DNA from: Roseiarcus sp.
Lineage (GTDB): Bacteria > Pseudomonadota > Alphaproteobacteria > Rhizobiales > Beijerinckiaceae
NCBI GenBank assembly: GCA_030153205.1
Contig: JASLHV010000333.1
Location: forward strand, 1-10,617
DNA: 10,617 nt
Reading direction: 5' to 3'
Every line of letters starts with the position of its first letter. Position 1 is the first letter of the stretch. The notes under the pieces were generated by a model, which saw only the letters and a list, made by a program, of their open reading frames with translations, was not told the origin of the DNA and searched no databases. Below are positions 1 through 6,281 of the stretch, piece by piece. Made by a program: the position numbers and the translations under genes.

Positions 1-1
1 G

Positions 2-916
2 CTGCGCAATCTCGTCAATCGCGCTTTCGTTACGCGGCATGTCGAGCATCTCGCGCCGCGCATCGCCGCGTTGACCCATGACTTGATCGACGGATTTGAA
101 TCGCGTGGCCGGGCGGACTTGCTCGCGGAACTGGCGACGCCAATTCCGGTCATCGTCATTGCCGAACTCCTCGGCGTTCCAACCGCGATGTGGCGTCAGC
201 TTCTCGACTGGTCGCATCGCATGGTGGCGATGTACCAGTTCGGCGTAACCCGTGCGGTGGAAGAGAGCGCCGCTGCCGCTTCGGGCGAATTTTCGGCCTT
301 CCTCGCCGCTTATGTCGAGGAGCGGCGCAAAAGCCGCGCCGACGATCTCATCAGCAAGCTAATCGACGCGGAGGAGGCCGAGGGGAAACTGAGCCAGGAC
401 GAATTGATCGCGACTTGCGTCCTTTTGCTCAACGCCGGCCACGAGGCGACGGTTCACGGTCTCGGCAATAGCGTAAAGGCGATGCTCGAGAATAGTGTCG
501 ATCCTGCCGCCCTCGCCGACGAGACGGCGCGCGCGACTTTGGTCGAAGAGCTGCTTCGGTACGATCCGCCGCTTCATCTCTTCACGCGCTACGCGCTGGA
601 GGATGTCGGTTATGGAGGCGTCTCACTCAGGAAGGGTGACCGGGTCGGCTTGCTTCTCGGCGCCGCCAATCGTGATCCTGAGCGCTTTCTCAATCCCGAT
701 CGGATCAATGCGACTCGCGCGCCAAATCCGCATGTCGCCTTCGGCGGGGGCATTCATTTTTGCGTTGGCGCCCCGCTGGCGCGTTTAGAGCTTGCGACCG
801 TCTTGCCGCTTCTCTTCGAGCAGCTTCCTGAACTCAGCTTTTCCGCGCCGCCGCGCTATCGCGACAGTTTCCATTTCCATGGCTTGGAAACGCTGCCGGT
901 GCGTTGGCGCGCTTAA
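2..916 (+). CDS. Cytochrome P450, 5'-truncated by window edge
   Basis: This is a bacterial soluble cytochrome P450, a haem monooxygenase that takes electrons from a ferredoxin or similar partner. The reading frame is open from base 2, and the first residues (LRNLVNRAF, then TRHVEHLAP) already match the P450 C-helix region, so the gene starts outside the window and the TTG at 71 is not its start. 304 residues are visible of a usual 400 or so. Landmarks in order are the I-helix oxygen-activation motif AGHEAT (about 433-450), the K-helix ExxR in EELLRYDPP (about 544-570) and the haem loop FGGGIHFCVGAPLAR, whose Cys ligand codon is 761-763. No membrane anchor is visible in this part. The substrate cannot be told from sequence, and no redox partner gene lies downstream. 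The family call is firm. Confidence 0.95.
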   Translation: MRNLVNRAFVTRHVEHLAPRIAALTHDLIDGFESRGRADLLAELATPIPVIVIAELLGVPTAMWRQLLDWSHRMVAMYQFGVTRAVEESAAAASGEFSAFLAAYVEERRKSRADDLISKLIDAEEAEGKLSQDELIATCVLLLNAGHEATVHGLGNSVKAMLENSVDPAALADETARATLVEELLRYDPPLHLFTRYALEDVGYGGVSLRKGDRVGLLLGAANRDPERFLNPDRINATRAPNPHVAFGGGIHFCVGAPLARLELATVLPLLFEQLPELSFSAPPRYRDSFHFHGLETLPVRWRA

Positions 917-1043
917 GGCCAACGAATCGACAAACAATGACTACCATCTTAAGGTTATCGCTCGATGTCATTTAAAATTGATAGCGGTGGGCGTGAGCGT
1001 CGGCTTAAAAAGGCGGCGTCAGTATCGCGGGAGGGAGTGTAAG
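917..1043. other. Intergenic region before the small membrane protein gene
   Basis: This 127-nt gap lies between the P450 stop and the likely start at 1044. It has a short AT-rich patch (ATTTAAAATTGATA, about 969-982) that could hold a promoter, but no convincing -35/-10 pair. A purine-rich ribosome binding site (GGGAGGGAG, 1029-1037) lies just before the ATG at 1044. No hairpin followed by a T-run is visible after the P450 gene. Confidence 0.4.
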
Positions 1044-1523
1044 ATGGGGATCAACGTCGAGAAAGAGCAAGTCGCCAACGCGATGTCTCCGATGGATAGC
1101 GATATCCCTACGTTTGAAGCCGCGAATGGACGCAGCGCGTCCGGCGTCGAACCCGAGCGCAACGCGATTTTCGACAATTTGGTTAAAGTCGAGGGCGAGG
1201 TTTCCGGCCTGGTCGCCTATTCCATCTACAAGCAGAACAAGCGCGCTTGGCTCAACGATTTCCAGAAGACCGTCGGCCGTCCGCCGACCGAGGCCGAGAC
1301 GCGGGCCTATATTATCGGAGAGAGCACAGAGCGCCGGCTCGCCACGTATCGGCATTTGGCTCAGGCGACATTAGCCGGCCAAGGACCGGAAGGGCCAAAC
1401 GGCGCCCGCGCCGGCGGTCTTTCCGGCCGATCCTATCTGGTCTGGGCTGTCGTCCTGATTGCGGCTGTCGCGGTGTTAGGCTTTGCGCTTCATTCCGGCC
1501 TGTCGCTGTCGTCGCCGAAATAA
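1044..1523 (+). CDS. Conserved hypothetical protein with C-terminal membrane anchor
   Basis: The 159-residue product is not assigned a function. The frame is open further upstream, but the ATG at 1044 follows a strong Shine-Dalgarno (GGGAGGGAG) and upstream codons look non-coding, so 1044 is preferred. Residues 1-40 are polar and probably disordered. About 41-110 form a compact soluble domain with LVAYSIYKQNKRAWLNDF and a GRPPTEAETRAYIIGE segment. A Gly-rich linker follows, then one hydrophobic helix (YLVWAVVLIAAVAVLGFAL, about 130-149) and a short tail. The layout suggests a tail-anchored inner-membrane protein with its soluble domain in the cytoplasm. The central domain resembles small proteins I recall from Rhizobiales genomes, but no role is known to me. 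The stop touches the end of the convergent helicase gene. Confidence 0.75.
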   Translation: MGINVEKEQVANAMSPMDSDIPTFEAANGRSASGVEPERNAIFDNLVKVEGEVSGLVAYSIYKQNKRAWLNDFQKTVGRPPTEAETRAYIIGESTERRLATYRHLAQATLAGQGPEGPNGARAGGLSGRSYLVWAVVLIAAVAVLGFALHSGLSLSSPK

Positions 1524-2618
1524 TCAGCGCACGACGGTGAGCCGTTTAGCGGCGCGAGTCAGACCGGTATAGAGCCAGCGGTTGCGATTTTCGCCGAAGG
1601 CGTAGCTTTCGTCGAACAGGATGACATCGTCCCATTGCGAACCTTGCGCTTTGTGGACGGTGAGCGCGTAACCGAAATCGAACTGGTCGGATTCTCGCTT
1701 TTGCGCGAGCGGGATGTTCTCTTCCGTGCCCTCGAAGAATTGCTTGAGCACGGCGACTTTGACGTTCGCGCGGCCAACGTCATCCTCAGGCTTCAGCACC
1801 ATGCGCAAAAAATCCTTGCGCGGCGCCTTCAGCGTTTCGACGGTCCAGAGGCCGCCGTTGATCAAGCCCTTGGCGCGATCATTGCGCAGGCAGACCAATT
1901 TATCGCCGGCCGCGGGCGTCGCGCCCGCGATGCCGCGCAAAGCGCGGATACGCTGATTATAGAGACGGCGGGTGCGGTTGAGGCCGACGAGCGTTTGATC
2001 GGCGGCGAGAACCGCTTCCGGCGTGATGTCGTCGCGGCGGATCACGCGGCTGTCGCCATAATCGCCGAAGGCGAGCTTGCCGCCGGCCCGCACCTCGGCC
2101 GATAGGCGAATGATCGGGTCGTCTTTCGCCTGGCGATGAATTTCGGTCAGCATCACATCCGGCTCGGCCTCGGTGAAAAAGCCACCCCCCTTGACCGGCG
2201 GCAATTGCGCGGGATCGCCGAGCACGAGAATCGGTTTGCCGAAGGAGAGAAGGTCGCGGCCGAGCTCAGCGTCGACCATCGAACATTCGTCGATGACGAT
2301 CAGGCCGGCTCGTGACGCCGGCCCGTCATGGTTCAGCTTGAACGTCGGCGAGCCCCCTTCATCGTCCTCTACCGCGCGATAGATCAGCGCGTGGATCGTG
2401 GTCGCGCCCGCGCAGCCTTTGGAGCGCATGACCAGCGCCGCCTTGCCAGTGAAAGCGGCATAGGCGGCCTCGGCTTTTGCGCCGCCAGCGACATGGCGCG
2501 CCAGCGTCGTCTTGCCGACGCCGGCGTAGCCGAAAAGGCGGAAGACTTGCGGCTCGCCCGCATTGAGCCAGCGGCCAACCTTATCGAGGGCGGCGCGTTG
2601 CTCGCCGGTCCAATCCAT
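1524..2618 (-). CDS. RecD-like SF1 DNA helicase (AAA_30/UvrD_C_2 type)
   Basis: This is a 364-residue superfamily 1 helicase of the short RecD-like type, expected to use ATP to move along single-stranded DNA. The motifs are complete: Q-like WTGEQRAAL (3-11), Walker A GYAGVGKTT (30-38), motif Ia FTGKAA (56-61), Walker B LIVIDECSMVD (106-116), motif III GDPAQLPPV (134-142), HRQ (161-163), motif V region ALTVHKAQGSQWDD (318-331) and motif VI YTGLTRA (350-356). It lacks the long N-terminal region of full RecD or RecD2, and no recB or recC gene is nearby, so it is probably a stand-alone helicase rather than an exonuclease V subunit. The ATG at 2618 is preceded by an AAGGGA ribosome site. Its stop codon is directly adjacent to the stop of the convergent gene. 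Its DNA substrate is unknown. Confidence 0.92.
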   Translation of the reverse strand: MDWTGEQRAALDKVGRWLNAGEPQVFRLFGYAGVGKTTLARHVAGGAKAEAAYAAFTGKAALVMRSKGCAGATTIHALIYRAVEDDEGGSPTFKLNHDGPASRAGLIVIDECSMVDAELGRDLLSFGKPILVLGDPAQLPPVKGGGFFTEAEPDVMLTEIHRQAKDDPIIRLSAEVRAGGKLAFGDYGDSRVIRRDDITPEAVLAADQTLVGLNRTRRLYNQRIRALRGIAGATPAAGDKLVCLRNDRAKGLINGGLWTVETLKAPRKDFLRMVLKPEDDVGRANVKVAVLKQFFEGTEENIPLAQKRESDQFDFGYALTVHKAQGSQWDDVILFDESYAFGENRNRWLYTGLTRAAKRLTVVR

Positions 2619-2789
2619 TCTCGGGTTCCCTTATGAATTTCGTCGCCAGATCATTTTTGCCGCCAGAAGCCCGAATCGAACCCCGGCCGCCGGATCAATC
2701 AGTAAAGACTTGGTTTAAGTTTTACGCATAGCCTCATTGCAGCAAAGGTCGCAAAGGCTGGAGTCCCTTTCCTGGCAGGGGACGCTGGC
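2619..2789. other. Intergenic region between helicase gene and heat-shock promoter
   Basis: This divergent spacer should carry the helicase promoter on the minus strand, but no clear -35/-10 pair is visible. A small stem (GTCCC at 2763-2767 with GGGAC at 2779-2783) is the only structure seen. A stretch near 2669-2684 resembles a tRNA T-loop on the minus strand, but it has no matching stem and is not called. Confidence 0.35.
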
Positions 2790-2817
2790 CTTGAATCTTG
2801 AGCCGGCGTGACCACAT
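2790..2817 (+). promoter_or_regulatory. Candidate RpoH (sigma-32) promoter for hsp20
   Basis: CTTGAA (2790-2795) and CCACAT (2812-2817) are separated by 16 nt. From memory, the alphaproteobacterial heat-shock consensus is close to CTTGAA and CYATNT with 16-18 nt between. The position in front of an hsp20 gene supports it. Transcription would begin near 2824 and give a leader of about 100 nt. It is a by-eye match only. Confidence 0.5.
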
Positions 2818-2823
2818 CTGACG

Positions 2824-2925
2824 GGTCGCCGGCTTCGGAGTTGAGTTTGGAGTCGGCGCATGTTGCACAGCGGCAGAGCGCTTCCTTTGAAGGCTTTGCA
2901 ATGAAGCGCCGGAAGGGCTTCGAAC
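2824..2925 (+). promoter_or_regulatory. Structured 5' leader of hsp20, possible RNA thermometer
   Basis: The leader can form a 10-bp hairpin with two G-U pairs (2827-2836 with 2849-2858). Downstream are competing helices: GCGCTTC (2878-2884) with GAAGCGC (2903-2909); CTTCC (2881-2885) with the Shine-Dalgarno GGAAG (2911-2915); and GAAGC (2903-2907) with GCTTC (2917-2921), which puts the Shine-Dalgarno in the loop. Rhizobial small heat-shock genes commonly carry ROSE-type thermometers that hide the ribosome site at low temperature. The typical U(U/C)GCU motif of ROSE was not found exactly, so this is an inferred ROSE-like element. Confidence 0.4.
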
Positions 2926-3354
2926 ATGGTGCGCGCGGTTGGTTTGAATTCTCCTCTGTTGCTCGGCTTCGACGCCATCGAGCGTGCGCTCGACAAGGCG
3001 TCGCGGACCGCAACCGACGGCTATCCTCCCTACAACATTGAGAGAATTGCCTCGTCGGGGAGCGCTCCGGAGATTCTGCGCATCACGGTCGCGGTGGCCG
3101 GCTTCGGTCAGGATCAAATCGAGGTGACCCAAGAGGAGAACCAACTCCTCATTCGAGGCCGCCAGCAAGAGGACAAGACGCGCGAATATCTGCATCGCGG
3201 CATCGCCGCCAGGCAGTTCCAGCGCAACTTTCTTCTCGCCGAAGGCATCGAAGTGCTTGGCGCCGAACTTGCCAATGGATTGTTATCCATTGATTTGGCG
3301 AGACCCAGGCCGGAGAGGACAGTCAAGAAGATCAATATTTTAGCGCGAGACTGA
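2926..3354 (+). CDS. Hsp20 family small heat-shock chaperone
   Basis: This 142-residue small heat-shock protein is of the IbpA/HspA class: an ATP-independent holdase that binds unfolding proteins in the cytoplasm as large oligomers and passes them to DnaK/ClpB. The short N-terminal arm (1-32) leads to the rhizobial signature YPPYNIE (33-39). The alpha-crystallin domain runs about 38-130, with VAVAGF (55-60), YLHRGIAARQFQR (88-100) and AELANGLLSIDL (113-124). The C-terminal I-x-I anchor is INI (136-138). The ATG at 2926 lies 8 nt after GGAAGGG. A heat-shock-like promoter and structured leader precede it, and a DUF1150 gene follows after 56 nt, the usual arrangement in this group. The exact paralogue class is not certain. 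Confidence 0.95.
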   Translation: MVRAVGLNSPLLLGFDAIERALDKASRTATDGYPPYNIERIASSGSAPEILRITVAVAGFGQDQIEVTQEENQLLIRGRQQEDKTREYLHRGIAARQFQRNFLLAEGIEVLGAELANGLLSIDLARPRPERTVKKINILARD

Positions 3355-3410
3355 CAAGTTCGCGCCAAGAGCAGGTCCCGTAAGTGACGGCTTAAGAAGG
3401 AGTTAAGACC

Positions 3411-3671
3411 ATGGTTGGCGAAAACGACAGACACACGGCTCTGACGCCCCAAGAATTCGCCCATCTCGGCGACGGATCGGTCGCCTATGTGAAGACTATT
3501 CGTTCTGAAGATGTGGCGGTTTTGTTTCCGCAGGCCCCGGCGATTCAGCCCGGTCTGCAGCTTTTCGCGCTGCTCGGCGCCGACGGCACGCCGATCATGC
3601 TGACGGATTCGCGCGACGCCGCGATCGCCAATGCCTGGGAGCACCAGCTCCAGACGGTCAGTTTGCATTGA
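3411..3671 (+). CDS. DUF1150 family small protein
   Basis: The 86-residue product belongs to DUF1150, a family of unknown function found mostly in alphaproteobacteria and commonly placed right after hsp20 genes, as here. The recognisable stretches are LTPQEFAHLGDGSVAYV (11-27), RSEDVAVLFPQAP (31-43) and the C-terminal block DGTPIMLTDSRDAAIANAW. There is no signal peptide or membrane segment. The ATG at 3411 follows a good ribosome site (AAGGAG, 3397-3402). Co-expression with hsp20 suggests a part in heat or protein-quality stress, but that is inference from position only. Confidence 0.9.
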   Translation: MVGENDRHTALTPQEFAHLGDGSVAYVKTIRSEDVAVLFPQAPAIQPGLQLFALLGADGTPIMLTDSRDAAIANAWEHQLQTVSLH

Positions 3672-3935
3672 GAACACAGGTGGGTGCAGGCCGCAGGGGC
3701 TCGTGGCCGGGGTTTCTCCACGAAAGAGAAAAAACGGCTCCGGCCTGACCCGGCCGAGCCGCGTGGATTGGGCATCTAATTTCGGTTTCAGCGAGCCGAT
3801 AGTTGGCCTTGGACCCTGCAGGGCGATAGTCCGGCAATGTTGATGCCGCGCTGGCTCGAGACTCGCGAATAGGCGGCGTGATTGGCGCGAATCGGCTAGA
3901 AGAGCAGGCTCATTTCATCTGCTGGCCCTGTTATC
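3672..3935. other. Intergenic region before thyA
   Basis: No gene is supported in these 264 nt. It holds a 6-bp stem (TCGTGG 3701-3706 with CCACGA 3718-3723), the minus-facing terminator-like hairpin described separately (3726-3761) and a 10-bp palindrome CCCTGCAGGG (3814-3823). The thyA promoter must be here unless thyA is read through from DUF1150, but no convincing -35/-10 pair is visible. The ribosome site before thyA is weak. Confidence 0.5.
3726..3761 (-). terminator. Rho-independent-like terminator facing the minus strand
   Basis: CGGCTC (3735-3740) pairs with GAGCCG (3756-3761), and GGCC (3742-3745) with GGCC (3752-3755), leaving one bulged C and a 6-nt loop. The A-run at 3729-3734 sits on the left side, so the U-tail exists only for minus-strand transcripts; the right side has no T-run. 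No minus-strand gene ends here, since both neighbours are on the plus strand. It may stop antisense RNA or end an unannotated minus-strand small RNA. Confidence 0.6.
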
Positions 3936-4730
3936 ATGCGCGCCTATCTCGATCTTCTCTCTGATGCTTTGAACAACGGCGTCGTCAAAGGCGACCGCAC
4001 GGGCGTCGGCGTCAAATCGCTCTTTGGCCGCCAGTTGCGCTTCGATCTCAACGACGGCTTCCCGCTGGTGACCACGAAGCGCGTGCATCTCAAATCCGTC
4101 GTGCACGAACTTCTGTGGTTCCTGAAGGGCGACACCAACATCGCCTATCTCAAGGCCAATGGCGTCGGCATCTGGGACGAATGGGCGGAGGAGAATGGCG
4201 ATCTCGGCCCGGTCTATGGCAAGCAATGGCGCGCCTGGGAAGGGCCGGACGGCAAAGTCTACGACCAGATCTCTTGGCTGATCGAGGAGATCAAGCGCAA
4301 TCCCAATTCGCGCCGCCTCGTCGTCTCGGCCTGGAACGTCGCCGAGATCGAGCGGATGAAGCTCGCGCCATGCCATTGCCTGTTCCAATTCTATGTCGCC
4401 GACGGGCGGCTTTCCTGCCAGCTCTATCAACGATCCGGCGATATCTTCCTCGGCGTGCCATTCAATATTGCGAGCTATGCTTTGCTCGCGCATATGATCG
4501 CGGCAGCCTGCAACCTCGGCGTCGGCGATTTCGTACATACCTTGGGTGACGCGCATCTCTATCTCAACCACATGGAGCAGGCGCGCGAGCAACTCACCCG
4601 CGCGCCGCGGTCTCTGCCGAAGCTGAAATTGAACGCCGCCGGCAAGTCGGTTTTCGATATCGCCTACGAGGACATCGTCTTCGAAGGCTACGATCCGTGG
4701 CCGGCGATCAAAGCGCCGGTCGCCGTATGA
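3936..4730 (+). CDS. thyA: Thymidylate synthase
   Basis: ThyA methylates dUMP to dTMP using 5,10-methylenetetrahydrofolate and releases dihydrofolate; it is a cytoplasmic homodimer needed for DNA synthesis. The product is 264 residues, equal to E. coli ThyA, and the key residues fall at the same numbers: Arg21 (DRTGVG), Arg126-Arg127, the nucleophile Cys146 (APCHC), Arg166 and Asp169 (QRSGD), Asn177 (PFNIA), and His207 and Tyr209 (DAHLY). It starts at ATG 3936 with no clear ribosome site, but this N-terminus (MRAYLDLL) matches the family start. The stop overlaps the folA start in ATGA, so the two are translationally coupled and act in one cycle. Confidence 0.98.
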   Translation: MRAYLDLLSDALNNGVVKGDRTGVGVKSLFGRQLRFDLNDGFPLVTTKRVHLKSVVHELLWFLKGDTNIAYLKANGVGIWDEWAEENGDLGPVYGKQWRAWEGPDGKVYDQISWLIEEIKRNPNSRRLVVSAWNVAEIERMKLAPCHCLFQFYVADGRLSCQLYQRSGDIFLGVPFNIASYALLAHMIAAACNLGVGDFVHTLGDAHLYLNHMEQAREQLTRAPRSLPKLKLNAAGKSVFDIAYEDIVFEGYDPWPAIKAPVAV

Positions 4731-5221
4731 GGCTTTCCGTGGTCGCGGCGGTCGCGCGCAATGGCGTGATTGGCGACGGCAATAAGCTTCTGTGGCGGCT
4801 ACCGTCGGATCTCAAGCGCTTTCGCGCGCTCACCATAGGCAAGCCGCTGATCATGGGCCGCAAGACCTACGAGTCGATCGGCAGGCTGCTGCCCGGCCGT
4901 GAGACGATCATCGTGACGCGTAACCAGGGGTACGTTGTCGAGGGCGCGCATGTCGTCGGCGATATCGATGTTGCTTTGACGCTGGCTGGGTCGCTGGCGG
5001 CGGACGGCGAGATTATAAGCGCTGGCGGTGGCGAAATTTATGCACAGACGATCGGCCGCGCGGATCGGCTGTTCATTACCGAAGTCGATCTCGCGCCCGA
5101 AGGCGAAGCCCGGTTCCCGGCGATTGATCGGGGAATATGGCGCGAGATTAAGCGCGAGCGGCCGGAGCGTACCGAGCGCGACGACGCGGATTTGATTTTT
5201 GTCGACTACGAGCGGCGGTAG
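4727..5221 (+). CDS. folA: Dihydrofolate reductase
   Basis: FolA reduces dihydrofolate to tetrahydrofolate with NADPH and so restores the cofactor spent by ThyA. The product is 164 residues, a normal length. The acidic active-site residue is Asp28 in WRLPSDLKRF, followed by the NADPH-binding stretch GKPLIMGRKTYESIG (38-52), LPGR (55-58), IIVTRN (61-66) and the glycine motif AGGGEIY (99-105). Where most bacterial enzymes have LPW before the active site, this one has LLW (21-23). An in-frame GTG at 4697 lies inside thyA, but the ATG overlapping the thyA stop gives the standard N-terminus and is preferred. The 31-nt gap to the convergent kinase gene has only a weak imperfect stem. Confidence 0.96.
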   Translation: MRLSVVAAVARNGVIGDGNKLLWRLPSDLKRFRALTIGKPLIMGRKTYESIGRLLPGRETIIVTRNQGYVVEGAHVVGDIDVALTLAGSLAADGEIISAGGGEIYAQTIGRADRLFITEVDLAPEGEARFPAIDRGIWREIKRERPERTERDDADLIFVDYERR

Positions 5222-5252
5222 CTCTTTCTCTTCGCCTTGCGAGAAGAAGATG

Positions 5253-6275
5253 TCACGCAGGCGCGGGCCTGAACCCCCACCGTTTGCTCAGCGCCATACA
5301 TTCCCGCCACGGCGGGACTCCCGCGGTCGTCGAAATCGCCCGCATCGACGCCGCCGCCGTGCAATGGGCGAGGGTGAGCGACTTTTGCACGTCCCATCCT
5401 TCATGAACGCCATAGAGAAAGCCGGCGGCGAAAGCGTCGCCTGCGCCATTGGCGCCGACGATTTCATCCGCCGGCATAGCGATCGAGCCGATGGACGTTG
5501 CGCCGCCGTCGCGATCGACGGCGATCGCCCCTTCAGGGAAATGGGCGACGACGACGCGCATCGGCCCTGAACTCAGCGCCTTCTCTAGCGCACATCTGAC
5601 GGCGGCGAAATCTGTTCGGGTTTCGAGCCGCGTTTCGATTCCCGCCACCGCGCCGATCTCAAAGTCATTGACGACGAGAAAGTCGAGATGCGGCAGACAG
5701 GGGCGCGTATAGTCAATCAAGCGCTCGCGCGCGATCGTCATCAGTTCGAGATTGGTCAGGAGTCCGCTTTCGCGCGCCGACTTCAACACTGTAACCCAAC
5801 CATTCCCATCGTCGCGCCAGGGCGCATCCATCGTCTGATGTGCGCCGGGAAGTCCAAGATGGAGGATGCGCGCCGTCGTGCGGCTGAAATCGAAATCTTC
5901 GGGGCTCAGAAGTTTGGCGGCGCCGGTATGAAAGAAATGGGTACGCCTGCCACTGCCGGCGACGCTGAAGGCGTCGACCGATAAAGTCGCAGCATTAGCG
6001 ACGGCGCGCAGCCGCGCGCGGCCGATTCCGAAGGCGTCGCATTCCGCGGCAAGGAAGCGTCCGTTCTCGTCGTCGCCGACCAGGCCGATCGTCTCGACCG
6101 GCATATCGCGATCGAGACGTTTCATATCGATCGCCAAATTACAGGCCGAGCCGCCGCCCTGCCGGTCGATCGAAAGGACTTCGTTGGACGTGTCTTCCTC
6201 GGGCCATGTCGCGATCATCTTGTTGAAATCGACGCACCAGGTTCCCCCGGTGACGAAGCCGCGCCGCGCCGCCAT
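5253..6275 (-). CDS. PfkB family sugar kinase
   Basis: This 340-residue cytoplasmic kinase of the ribokinase/PfkB fold should transfer phosphate from ATP to a sugar or sugar phosphate. The N-terminal glycine motif GGGSACNLAIDMKRL (40-54) and the ATP/anion-hole motif GANGAGDAFAAGF (274-286), with catalytic Asp280, are clear. The stretch before the anion hole is VGAN rather than the common VDTT. VNDFEIGAV (202-210) is the usual central motif. It is the last gene of the operon and starts 6 nt after the aldolase stop. Its start (ATG 6275) gives the natural N-terminus, although the ribosome site is weak. Together with the binding protein and aldolase it suggests phosphorylation before aldol cleavage. 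The substrate is unknown; fructose or another ketose is a guess from the FrcB-like neighbour. Confidence 0.9.
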   Translation of the reverse strand: MAARRGFVTGGTWCVDFNKMIATWPEEDTSNEVLSIDRQGGGSACNLAIDMKRLDRDMPVETIGLVGDDENGRFLAAECDAFGIGRARLRAVANAATLSVDAFSVAGSGRRTHFFHTGAAKLLSPEDFDFSRTTARILHLGLPGAHQTMDAPWRDDGNGWVTVLKSARESGLLTNLELMTIARERLIDYTRPCLPHLDFLVVNDFEIGAVAGIETRLETRTDFAAVRCALEKALSSGPMRVVVAHFPEGAIAVDRDGGATSIGSIAMPADEIVGANGAGDAFAAGFLYGVHEGWDVQKSLTLAHCTAAASMRAISTTAGVPPWRECMALSKRWGFRPAPA

Positions 6276-6281
6276 TGCCGC

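Noticed and set aside
2669..2690. tRNA T-loop-like sequence on the minus strand
   Set aside because: The loop resembles GGTTCGATTC, but the flanking bases do not form the T-stem and no acceptor or anticodon arm is found.
2808..3041. Out-of-frame upstream ORF (internal ATG at 2901) overlapping the hsp20 start
   Set aside because: It has no ribosome site of its own, a low-complexity basic product, and overlaps the structured leader. A leader peptide is possible but unsupported.
3814..3823. Palindrome CCCTGCAGGG before thyA
   Set aside because: A single 10-bp palindrome in GC-rich DNA is expected by chance, and no second copy or half-site is visible nearby.
3915..4592. Minus-strand open frame of 225 codons opposite thyA
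   Set aside because: The thyA frame is certain from its conserved residues; the opposite frame has no recognisable domain and is a by-product of its codon use.
5222..5252. Bidirectional terminator between folA and the kinase gene
   Set aside because: Only an imperfect stem of about 7 bp with a bulge can be drawn, and neither strand has a T-run after it.
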